In this document: piece by piece, positions 7,971 to 15,549 of the stretch
Layout: each line of letters starts with the position of its first letter
Numbering within the stretch: the stretch's first letter is position 1
Origin: VBAS01 sp035318985
GTDB lineage: Bacteria; Bacteroidota; Bacteroidia; Chitinophagales; Chitinophagaceae
Assembly: GCA_035318985.1 (NCBI GenBank)
Contig: DATHDP010000086.1
Location: forward strand, 1 to 58,581
Direction of reading: 5' to 3'
DNA length: 58,581 nt
Notes under the pieces: generated by a model
Databases searched by the model: none
Told to the model about the DNA's origin: nothing
The model's input: the letters and a program-made list of their open reading frames with translations, nothing else
Position numbers and translations under genes: made by a program

Positions 7971-8022
7971 GTTTTTGATAATATCTAGCATGATCATAAT
8001 TATAATTTATAAAAAATAGAAA

Positions 8023-9282
8023 ATGAGTTATCACAAGAAACTTACAATCGGTTTATTTGGCTTTGGTGTAGTTGGTGAAGGGCTTTATCATATCCTGAAC
8101 CAGACACCTTCCTTAAAGGCCACGATAAAGAAAATTTGTGTCAAGCATCCCGAGAAAAAAAGAAATGCGCCGACTGAATTATTTACGACAGATAGAAATG
8201 AATTGCTTTTTGACCCGGAGATAAATGTGATCGTAGAAGTGATCAATGAAACTGAAGCGGCATTTGAGATCGTAACCACAGCATTAAAAAACGGTAAAGA
8301 TGTTGTAAGCTCAAGTAAAAAGATGCTAGCTGAGAATATGCCGGAACTATTAGGGCTGCAAAAACAAACAAACATGTCTCTTTTATACGAAGCAGCTGCC
8401 TGTGCCTCAATACCTATTATCAGAAACCTGGAAGAATATTATGATAATGATCTTGTACAATCCGTAAAGGCTATTGCAAACGGCACCACTAATTTTATTC
8501 TTACAAAAATGTTTGAAGATAAATTGGAATTCAAACAGGCCCTGTTACTGGCACAGCAATCTGGTTTTGCTGAAACTGATCCCACGCTGGATGTAGAAGG
8601 TTATGATGCATTGAACAAATGGACAATTCTATTAAATCATTCTTATGGTATCGTTGAGCAGCCTGAGAATATTGTTTTCACAGGAATACAAAACATCAAT
8701 CAAAATGATGCAGCGGTGGCAAGGGAAAAACATTATGAAATAAAATTAGTGGCACAGGCCAAAAAACTTAATAATGGATACGTAGCTGCTTTTGTTCTGC
8801 CCCAATTTGTATACCAGCATGACCAGCTTGCTTTTGTAAAAAATGAATACAACGGTGTAGTGATTGAAAGTGGCTTTTCCGATAAACAATTTTTTTATGG
8901 CAAAGGAGCCGGTAGTTTCCCAACTGGATCTGCAGTATTGAGTGATATTTCTGCTTTGCGATACGATTATCATTATGAATATAAAAAGCTTTATCATCAT
9001 CAGCCGAATCGTTTAACGGAAGGTTTTTACTTGAAAGTCTACATCAGTTTTGATAGCAATGCCTTTATTCCAAAAGAAAAATTTGAATGGATCGAAGAAT
9101 GGCATGCGGACATAAACCGAAATTACCTGATTGGAGTACTGCCTTTCTCAGAACTAAAGAATTCAAAATGGTGGAAGGAAGATAATGTATCACTTATACT
9201 AGGACCTGAGCCTATTATTGAAGATGTAGAAATAAGGAAGCTAAAAAAGAAAAGTCTTGAACTAGCGGGCATCACATTATGA
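8023..9282 (+). CDS. hom: Homoserine dehydrogenase, monofunctional
   Basis: The 419-residue cytoplasmic enzyme reduces aspartate-semialdehyde to homoserine, the branch point to methionine and threonine. The Rossmann motif GFGVVGEG is at residues 13-20. SSSKKMLAEN (96-105) holds the active-site lysine region, and NGTTNF (153-158) and AETDPTLDVEGYDA (183-196) are the family signatures. There is no aspartokinase domain. The C-terminal 80 residues may be a degenerate ACT-like domain. The gene stands behind a SAM-I riboswitch and terminator, so it is predicted to be on when SAM is low. The neighbours metX and metY, often found with it in this phylum, are not here. Confidence 0.93.
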   Translation: MSYHKKLTIGLFGFGVVGEGLYHILNQTPSLKATIKKICVKHPEKKRNAPTELFTTDRNELLFDPEINVIVEVINETEAAFEIVTTALKNGKDVVSSSKKMLAENMPELLGLQKQTNMSLLYEAAACASIPIIRNLEEYYDNDLVQSVKAIANGTTNFILTKMFEDKLEFKQALLLAQQSGFAETDPTLDVEGYDALNKWTILLNHSYGIVEQPENIVFTGIQNINQNDAAVAREKHYEIKLVAQAKKLNNGYVAAFVLPQFVYQHDQLAFVKNEYNGVVIESGFSDKQFFYGKGAGSFPTGSAVLSDISALRYDYHYEYKKLYHHQPNRLTEGFYLKVYISFDSNAFIPKEKFEWIEEWHADINRNYLIGVLPFSELKNSKWWKEDNVSLILGPEPIIEDVEIRKLKKKSLELAGITL

Positions 9283-9300
9283 GAGCTGCTGAAGTCGTAT

Positions 9301-9308
9301 TACTTTTG
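9301..9308 (+). promoter_or_regulatory. -7 element of the PAP2 gene
   Basis: TACTTTTG fits TAnnTTTG exactly. It would start transcription near 9313, only about ten bases before the TTG start at 9323. No good -33 box was found at the right distance. Confidence 0.35.
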
Positions 9309-9322
9309 TAAAAATTCTATCC

Positions 9323-9958
9323 TTGCTCCAGGAAAGACCGGCAAACAATTTCGGCATTGCTTTTATTGTAGCTACCATCATCGCCATTGGCACTGGTATA
9401 TTAATTCTTGTACTTGGAAAAAACGGGACATTTCAGCTTATTAATAGCAATCACAATGAAATAGCTGACCAATTCTTTAAATATTTTACCCACTATGGCG
9501 ATGGGTTAATGTGGGGCCCATTAGGCATCTATTGTTTTTTTTATAGAAGAAAATATTTTATCGCAGTTGTTGCAGGAGTCCTTATCTCAACTATTCTGGC
9601 CCAGTTTTTAAAACGAGTTGTTTATCCTGATGAATTAAGGCCAATCAGTTATTTATCTGAAATTTTCCCTGTTCATATTGTTGATGGTGTTACTATGCGA
9701 AAAGTTCACAGCTTTCCTTCCGGTCACACAACAACCGCATTTACTATGGCGCTTATGATGGCTTACCTGATCAATAGAAAAGCATGGTCTGTTATTCTTC
9801 CTTTGCTTGCTACGTTAGCTGGCTATTCAAGAGTTTATCTAGCGCAGCATTTTCCCACCGATATTTTTGCAGGAATGTGTATTGGAATAGTTTCTGCTAT
9901 TTTAGCATTATTGATCTACAAAGAAATGATACGTCGTTTAAATAAAAGATTGTACTGA
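9323..9958 (+). CDS. PAP2 superfamily membrane phosphatase
   Basis: The 211-residue protein has about five membrane segments and the three phosphatase motifs of the type 2 phosphatidic acid phosphatase family. These are KRVVYPDELRP (97-107), FPSGHT (131-136) with the acid/base histidine, and SRVYLAQHFPTD (169-180) with the nucleophilic histidine H176. Such enzymes dephosphorylate lipid phosphates such as undecaprenyl diphosphate or lipid A on the outer face of the membrane. It borders the polysaccharide locus, where carrier-lipid recycling would fit, but this is inference. The start is a TTG; no ATG is in frame before the first membrane helix. Confidence 0.85.
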   Translation: MLQERPANNFGIAFIVATIIAIGTGILILVLGKNGTFQLINSNHNEIADQFFKYFTHYGDGLMWGPLGIYCFFYRRKYFIAVVAGVLISTILAQFLKRVVYPDELRPISYLSEIFPVHIVDGVTMRKVHSFPSGHTTTAFTMALMMAYLINRKAWSVILPLLATLAGYSRVYLAQHFPTDIFAGMCIGIVSAILALLIYKEMIRRLNKRLY

Positions 9959-9987
9959 AAAAAGAGTAGGCCTACTTCATCCAGAGT

Positions 9988-10722
9988 TCAAGCAGCAATT
10001 TTGGAAGAATCCGAATTAATGTTTTTTGCTTTTCCTTTTTCAATAATACGTTTAAAAAAAATTATAGCAAAAACCTGGAAAATAGTATTGAGTAAAATAT
10101 TTATATCAAGTCCAAAGCTCATCTTTTGAATATATGTGGAATCATAATAAAATCTGGTAACAATATTATAGGAATCTTCTGCTGGTCCACGAAAGCCTTT
10201 CACTTGAGCTAAACCAGTTATACCTGGTCGCACCAGGTTACGAAATTTATAATCCTGAATATATTCGGAAAATCTATTACAATCCGCAAACATATGTGGC
10301 CTGGGACCAACAATACTCATATCGCCCAGCAAAACATTAATAAATTGAGGTAGCTCATCCAAACTTGTTTTACGAAGAAATTTTCCGATAGAAGTAACCC
10401 GTCGATCATTATCACATGCAGAACGCTTATCGGCTTCACAGTTCAAAACCATTGTTCTGAATTTTATGCATCCAAAACTTCTCAATCCCCTACCGACCCG
10501 TCTCTGAATAAAGAAGACTGGACCTCTTGAATTTAATTTTATCAAACTAGCCATGAGGGGAACAATCCAACTTAAAAAGAAAATAATTACTAAAAGTGAA
10601 AGTATAATATCAGATATCCTTTTTAAAAGGAAAAAAGATGTCTTGTTATCAATATAACTACGAAATGGTGTCTCGTCCACCTCTACAAAAGGGCTTAATT
10701 CAATTTGGTTAGTGGTTACCAT
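9988..10722 (-). CDS. Bacterial sugar transferase (monotopic phosphoglycosyl transferase, WcaJ/PglC type)
   Basis: The 244-residue protein has one membrane segment near residues 35-60 (ISDIILSLLVIIFFLSWIVP) followed by the catalytic domain. FGCIKFRTM, the Asp-Glu pair in TSLDELPQF, and GDMSIVGPRPHM are the conserved signatures of this family. It transfers a sugar phosphate from a nucleotide sugar to undecaprenyl phosphate, the first step of repeat-unit assembly. It is the short form, without the extra N-terminal helices of WcaJ. The gene is divergent from the glycosyltransferase at 11182, with 459 bases between them. It is the likely initiating enzyme of the locus; which sugar is used cannot be told. 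Confidence 0.9.
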   Translation of the reverse strand: MVTTNQIELSPFVEVDETPFRSYIDNKTSFFLLKRISDIILSLLVIIFFLSWIVPLMASLIKLNSRGPVFFIQRRVGRGLRSFGCIKFRTMVLNCEADKRSACDNDRRVTSIGKFLRKTSLDELPQFINVLLGDMSIVGPRPHMFADCNRFSEYIQDYKFRNLVRPGITGLAQVKGFRGPAEDSYNIVTRFYYDSTYIQKMSFGLDINILLNTIFQVFAIIFFKRIIEKGKAKNINSDSSKIAA

Positions 10723-11065
10723 TAGTCTTTCATTAGTTTTTTACACTCGTATGTAATAAAACATAGGATTCGCAAAGCTATCGGTTTTCATAACTCATCC
10801 AATACCCCATATGTGGTATTTGTTTAAAAAAAACTTAAAACCTTGATTTGCGTCATGTCTACTGCAAGGACAATTCTATTCATTAAAACGTTGCGCCAGT
10901 CAATTTTAAACTCAGAGCTTCAATTGTCATAGTTTATCAATCGGTTGCAGACACAGACTGAGTAAATAATATTTGGTTTAATGTACTTGTAGATATATAC
11001 TTTGCCCAATGAGTTTTTAAAATAATAATTTGATAACTTATGAATGTGTCTAAATTGTCCTTTTA

Positions 11066-11083
11066 AAGTACCCGGGGGTACTT
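11066..11083. promoter_or_regulatory. Palindromic operator candidate at the head of the polysaccharide locus
   Basis: AAGTACCC and GGGTACTT form a perfect 8-base inverted repeat around two G residues. It is centred about 60 bases upstream of the -7 box at 11135, where activators often bind. The GC-rich core stands out from the AT-rich surroundings. No regulator gene is next to it. Confidence 0.35.
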
Positions 11084-11134
11084 GGCTCCATTCTTTTTTT
11101 GACCATGGATAAAAAGTTTAAATGCTTTTCTGGT

Positions 11135-11142
11135 TACTTTTG
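11135..11142 (+). promoter_or_regulatory. -7 element upstream of the first glycosyltransferase
   Basis: TACTTTTG matches TAnnTTTG and lies 39 bases before the ATG at 11182. A matching TTTG at the usual distance was not found, which would fit a promoter that needs an activator. Confidence 0.45.
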
Positions 11143-11181
11143 CGGCTCCAAAAACTCAGTTTGGAACGGAACTAAAATTTC

Positions 11182-12282
11182 ATGAAAATTGGTATTCTTG
11201 GTACTCGTGGCATTCCAAATGCGTATGGAGGATTTGAGCAATTCGCCCAATATCTTGCAAAAGGGCTAGTGGAAAAAGGTCATATTGTATTTGTATATAA
11301 TTCCAGCTCTCACCCATATCAGGAATCTACATGGAGTGGCATTCAGATTGTTCACTGCAACGATCCTGAAAATAGAATTGGCACGGCAGGGCAATTTATT
11401 TACGACTACAATTGCTTGCAAGATGCCCGGAAAAGGGATTTTGATATTGTATTACAATTAGGCTATACCAGTAGTTCAGTTTGGTATCGTTTCTGGCCAA
11501 AAAAAGCGATCAATATTGTAAATATGGATGGGCTTGAATGGAAAAGAGCAAAATACAATAACCTCACACAAAAATTTTTACAATGGGCTGAAGGGCTAGC
11601 TGCAAGGCATGGAGATGTATTAATTGCTGATTCTATAGGAATTAAGGATCACATTCAGACAAAATATCAAAAAGAATCTATCTATATTCCTTATGGTGCT
11701 GATATTCCCGAAAACTTTTCTGAATCTTGCCTTTCTGATTTTAGCTTGTCAGCAAGTCAATATTATCTTCTGATGGCCAGGATGGAACCAGAAAATAATG
11801 TTGAATTGGTTATCCGTGGCTACCTCGAATCTGGCCATCACTATCCTTTGATTATAGTTGGGAATACGCAAAATAAATATGGACAATTTCTTTTAAAAAA
11901 ATATTCTTCAACATTGATACAATTCCCTGGTGCCATTTATGATCAAAGCATAATAAATGCTCTTCGCCACTTTTCGTCCATATACTTTCATGGGCATTCG
12001 GTCGGCGGCACTAATCCTTCTTTATTAGAAGCGATGGCATGTGGCTGTAATATTGCAGCACATAAGAATATATTTAATACAGCAATTTTAACTGATTGTG
12101 CATCTTACTTCTTCTCTGCAGAAGACGTGAAAAATATTGTAAACCAGCCTTTAAAGAGTTCTATAGCTGCTGACAGGAAGCAAAGGAATTTAGAAAAAAT
12201 CAGGAAAACATATAACTGGGAAAAGATCATTAACGATTATGAAGGTATATTTCATAAATTTTATAGACCAATTATTGGATGA
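11182..12282 (+). CDS. Glycosyltransferase with N-terminal DUF1972 domain (GT4-like)
   Basis: The 366-residue cytoplasmic protein opens with KIGILGTRGIPNAYGGFEQF, the hallmark of DUF1972 glycosyltransferases, often annotated as rhamnosyltransferases. The C-terminal half has the GT-B nucleotide-sugar site, seen as YLLMARMEPENNVELVIRG and later HGHSVGGTNPSLLEAMACG. It should add a sugar from a nucleotide donor to the lipid-linked glycan. It is the first gene of a plus-strand block running to 19233, behind the -7 box at 11135. Donor and acceptor are unknown. Confidence 0.87.
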   Translation: MKIGILGTRGIPNAYGGFEQFAQYLAKGLVEKGHIVFVYNSSSHPYQESTWSGIQIVHCNDPENRIGTAGQFIYDYNCLQDARKRDFDIVLQLGYTSSSVWYRFWPKKAINIVNMDGLEWKRAKYNNLTQKFLQWAEGLAARHGDVLIADSIGIKDHIQTKYQKESIYIPYGADIPENFSESCLSDFSLSASQYYLLMARMEPENNVELVIRGYLESGHHYPLIIVGNTQNKYGQFLLKKYSSTLIQFPGAIYDQSIINALRHFSSIYFHGHSVGGTNPSLLEAMACGCNIAAHKNIFNTAILTDCASYFFSAEDVKNIVNQPLKSSIAADRKQRNLEKIRKTYNWEKIINDYEGIFHKFYRPIIG

Positions 12283-12327
12283 TAAGGGTTTGATTTAGAA
12301 TCGCCTTTAACATTAAATACTAATTAT

Positions 12328-13800
12328 TTGTTACACAAGTCACTTTTAGAAACAAGGAAATCATACCTGCTTCTTTCATTTATTCTATTATTTTCATTAG
12401 CAATGCGTCTCTGGAAAATAGACTTCCAAAGCTTATGGTTAGATGAACTTCATACAATGAACGAAGCTGATCCTGACATTGAATGGAAGGCTATGATGTC
12501 ATATTTGAAATGCTGCGACCAACATCCCCCACTATACTTTTTTTTAGCCAGGATATCATTTGAAATATTCGGTCATACAGCTATATCAGCAAGGATAATA
12601 AGCGCCATTGCTGGAACTGTTAGTGTTTGGGCCATGTATCTACTTGGAAAAGAAATATTGAACAGAAATCTAGGATTAGTAGTTGCTTCATTAACATCAG
12701 TCAATTATTATAATCTATATTATTCACAAGAAGCCCGCGGTTATATTTTAGCCTTTCTTTTCTCAATTCTTTCTTTTCTTTTCTTAATACGGTTATTAAA
12801 GAAAATGAATATTAAAAACACTCTTTTTTATGGCCTATTTTCATTACTACTTCTTTACTCCCATTATTATAGTTTATTCGCAGTTGCATCACAAGTAGTA
12901 ATTATAGTGCTGCTCTTCTTTATTTCTGAAAGAAGTGAAAGAAAAAAATATATTAAATATTTTCTCATAAGCGGTTTAATTATAGTTCTTGGATATATTC
13001 CTTGGCTTCCCCATTTATGGGCTATGTCTCAAATTCATAGTTTTTGGGTACAACCAATTTCTCTCAGTTTTCTTTTAGATTTTTATTTCGAATACTTTGG
13101 AAGAGCTTCAGTATTAAAGCAACTGCTTATCATTCTATTTTGCGGTTACTTAGTTAAAGTTTTTTATTCAAAGAAATCACTTACTCCAAACATTGCAACG
13201 TCGAATCCCTTATGGTTCAGCTTTATCATTTTATCGATATGGATATTAGTCACTATTCTCATTCCCTTTCTTAGGTCTTTACTTGTTGTTCCAATGATAT
13301 TGCCAAGATATACTATTGTTGTATTACCGGCATTTCTTATTGTCCTTGCTTATGCAATTGAATTAATAAATTATAAATTCATAAAATTTATTATCCTTTT
13401 TGCATTTATAATTTTTTCACTGAACAATATATTAGTAGTTAAAAAGTACTATTCAATCGTTTCAAAGACGCAATTTCGTGAAATGACACAATTTGTAGTA
13501 AAGAATAACAAAGAAAATTACCCGATCATAAACGAACTAGTTTCATGGCATCAACAATATTACTTCAAAAATTTTAAATTTAACCCTACGATGCTGGAAG
13601 GCAAAAAAGTCAGTATTGTAGACTCCATTCTCAATTCGGCAGATCCCAAATACCACGTACCAGGTTTCTGGATAGTAGGTGCTCATGGAGAGCAACCTTT
13701 AACTCCAGAACAAAAAAAAGGATTGGATACTGCTTATGTTATGACAATGGAACATGCGTTTTATGATGCATGGGCGGAGTTATATACTCTAAAAAAATAA
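12328..13800 (+). CDS. Integral membrane glycosyltransferase, GT39/ArnT-like (GT-C fold)
   Basis: The 490-residue protein has about ten membrane segments. In the first periplasmic loop SLWLDELHTMNEADP carries the Asp-Glu typical of GT-C enzymes, followed by DQHPPLYFFLARISFEIFG as in the PMT/ArnT group. Such enzymes use polyprenyl-phosphate sugars on the outer side of the inner membrane. The next gene is a DPM1/ArnC-like synthase that could make the donor, so the pair reads as a glycan-decoration module. The start is a TTG at 12328, just before the first helix; the first ATG would cut into it. The C-terminal 100 residues form a soluble periplasmic tail. Confidence 0.8.
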   Translation: MLHKSLLETRKSYLLLSFILLFSLAMRLWKIDFQSLWLDELHTMNEADPDIEWKAMMSYLKCCDQHPPLYFFLARISFEIFGHTAISARIISAIAGTVSVWAMYLLGKEILNRNLGLVVASLTSVNYYNLYYSQEARGYILAFLFSILSFLFLIRLLKKMNIKNTLFYGLFSLLLLYSHYYSLFAVASQVVIIVLLFFISERSERKKYIKYFLISGLIIVLGYIPWLPHLWAMSQIHSFWVQPISLSFLLDFYFEYFGRASVLKQLLIILFCGYLVKVFYSKKSLTPNIATSNPLWFSFIILSIWILVTILIPFLRSLLVVPMILPRYTIVVLPAFLIVLAYAIELINYKFIKFIILFAFIIFSLNNILVVKKYYSIVSKTQFREMTQFVVKNNKENYPIINELVSWHQQYYFKNFKFNPTMLEGKKVSIVDSILNSADPKYHVPGFWIVGAHGEQPLTPEQKKGLDTAYVMTMEHAFYDAWAELYTLKK

Positions 13801-13845
13801 ACACTTTACAGGTTATGGTGAAGACAATTAATGAACACGAAAGCA

Positions 13846-13853
13846 TATTTTTG
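13846..13853 (+). promoter_or_regulatory. -7 element in front of the GT2 gene
   Basis: TATTTTTG fits TAnnTTTG. It lies 43 bases before the ATG at 13896 and supports that start over the upstream in-frame codons at 13770 and 13815. It suggests an internal promoter in the block. Confidence 0.4.
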
Positions 13854-13895
13854 CAAACCTCCAAAATCAGTATTGAAAACAACATAATATTTCTT

Positions 13896-14810
13896 ATGAT
13901 TACTTTGGTAATTCCCGTATATAACGAAGAAATATTGATTGAAGAGCTTTTTAAAAGAGTTCAATCTTCAATGAATGCAGTCGGCGAAGACTATGAAGTA
14001 ATTCTTGTTGATGATGGTAGTCATGATAATACTCTCTTAGCCCTCAAACGTTGCAATGAAAAAGACAGAAGATTTAAGGCATTGGCTTTGTCCAGAAATT
14101 TCGGTCACCAGGCCGCTTATACGGCTGGTCTGACATACTCTAAGGGAAATTATATAGCAATGATGGATGGTGATCTTCAAGATCCGCCTGAATTGTTAAA
14201 TGACATGTTTAAAAAAATTAAAACCGAAGAAGTAGATATTGTGTACGGCAAAAGAAATGCGAGAAATGAAAAATTCATTAAGCAGTTGTTTATAAAATTA
14301 TTTCATCTCATTTTTAAAAAATTCTCCAATCTCGAGAACATACAAAACGTAGGAAACTTCTCTATCATGAAAAGAAATGCACTGGAAGCATTTCTTTCTA
14401 TGCAGGAAAAGAACAGATATCTACCCGGTTTAAGGTCTTTCATTGGTTTTAAGCAGGGGTTTGTTGAATACTCAAGACCAGAAAGAGCAATGGGTGAGCC
14501 AAAAATGACTTTTATGAAACTGGTGAGTTTAGGATTTGATGCGATTTTTTCTTTTTCAAATCTTCCTGTAAAAATTTGTCTTTATTCGGGATTGACTGGC
14601 ATCATTTTGATCGTCCTGGCATTATTATATATTGCAATAGGTAAAATAACAGGTTTGGCACCTTTGGGTTGGTCTTCAATTATCCTCAGTATTTATTTTA
14701 TTGGCTCAGTCCAGTTATTATCGATTGGGGTTATAGGAGAATATATTTATCGAATTTATAAAGAAACCCAAAACCGTCCCATTTTCATAGTAAGCAAGTT
14801 TATTGAATAA
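13896..14810 (+). CDS. Polyprenyl-phosphate glycosyltransferase, DPM1/ArnC/GtrB-like GT2
   Basis: From the ATG at 13896 the protein has 304 residues and starts directly with the GT2 strand ITLVIPVYNEE. Earlier in-frame codons (13770 TTG, 13815 ATG) only add a non-conserved stretch overlapping the previous gene. VDDGSHDNT, the D-x-D segment MMDGDLQDPPE and the acceptor region YLPGLRSFIGFKQ are as in dolichyl-/undecaprenyl-phosphate sugar synthases. Two C-terminal membrane helices follow (about 230-290), as in ArnC and GtrB. It would load a sugar on polyprenyl phosphate for the GT-C enzyme encoded just upstream. The sugar is not known. Confidence 0.87.
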   Translation: MITLVIPVYNEEILIEELFKRVQSSMNAVGEDYEVILVDDGSHDNTLLALKRCNEKDRRFKALALSRNFGHQAAYTAGLTYSKGNYIAMMDGDLQDPPELLNDMFKKIKTEEVDIVYGKRNARNEKFIKQLFIKLFHLIFKKFSNLENIQNVGNFSIMKRNALEAFLSMQEKNRYLPGLRSFIGFKQGFVEYSRPERAMGEPKMTFMKLVSLGFDAIFSFSNLPVKICLYSGLTGIILIVLALLYIAIGKITGLAPLGWSSIILSIYFIGSVQLLSIGVIGEYIYRIYKETQNRPIFIVSKFIE

Positions 14811-14816
14811 TATTGA

Positions 14817-15539
14817 ATGATGTATTTAATGAGTGAAGTCCCTTATATCGGAAACGAATTGCATCTATTTCAACATGCTTCTAATTGGAAGCATTACTAT
14901 GCGAAGAATCTAAAACCTTTTATAAAAGGTGATGTGCTTGAAGTTGGTGCGGGTATTGGCAGTACTACCAACTATTTATGCGATGGATCACAACTATCAT
15001 GGTTATGCCTGGAGCCAGATTCGAGTCTTTTTAAAGAGTTAGAAACCAAAATTGAAAACAAGGAGCTACCTGATCACTGTACATGTATAAAAGGAATCGT
15101 TTCAGATCTAAAACCCAATCAAAAATTTGATACAATTCTTTATATCGATGTAATTGAACATATAGAAGATGATAAAGCAGAACTGAGACAAGCCGCTGAG
15201 AGACTCAATAAAGGTGGTCATCTTATTGTACTTGTGCCGGCTCATCAATCTTTATTCAGTAAGTTCGATACGGCCATAGGGCACTTTAGAAGGTATAATA
15301 AAAAAATGCTTGCTCCTACTGCTCCTGCCTCATTACAACTGAAGAAAATAAGATACCTGGATTCAATGGGATTACTTGCCTCCCTTGCAAATAAATATTT
15401 TCTAAAACAGGATTACCCAACACTTGATCAAATACATTTCTGGAATAATTTAATAATACCAGTATCCCGGGTAACCGATATATTAACTAATTACAGCCTC
15501 GGCAAGACATTAATCGGCATCTGGCAGAAACCAGGATAA
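14817..15539 (+). CDS. Class I SAM-dependent methyltransferase
   Basis: The 240-residue cytoplasmic protein carries the SAM-binding motif I VLEVGAGIGSTTNYL (about residues 41-55) and the post-motif acidic residue in WLCLEPDSS. FDTILYIDVIEHIEDD forms motif II, as in the Methyltransf_11/23 group. The start could be the ATG at 14817, 14820 or 14829. It sits six bases after the GT2 gene and ten before the large membrane protein. A role in methylating a sugar or lipid-linked glycan is likely from context only. Confidence 0.8.
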   Translation: MMYLMSEVPYIGNELHLFQHASNWKHYYAKNLKPFIKGDVLEVGAGIGSTTNYLCDGSQLSWLCLEPDSSLFKELETKIENKELPDHCTCIKGIVSDLKPNQKFDTILYIDVIEHIEDDKAELRQAAERLNKGGHLIVLVPAHQSLFSKFDTAIGHFRRYNKKMLAPTAPASLQLKKIRYLDSMGLLASLANKYFLKQDYPTLDQIHFWNNLIIPVSRVTDILTNYSLGKTLIGIWQKPG

Positions 15540-15549
15540 AAAGATTTGC

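Larger units (their letters stand above)
10723..11181. other. Intergenic region between divergent polysaccharide genes
   Basis: These 459 bases have no plausible gene in any frame. They hold an 18-base palindrome at 11066-11083 and a -7 box at 11135-11142 (both listed separately). The part next to the sugar transferase (10723-10990) shows nothing I can name. The length and the divergent orientation suggest that control of the whole locus sits here. Confidence 0.5.

Noticed and set aside
9965..9976. Perfect 12-base palindrome AGTAGGCCTACT between PAP2 and the sugar transferase
   Set aside because: It lies between two stop codons without a T-run or promoter. It may be a weak two-way terminator or chance.
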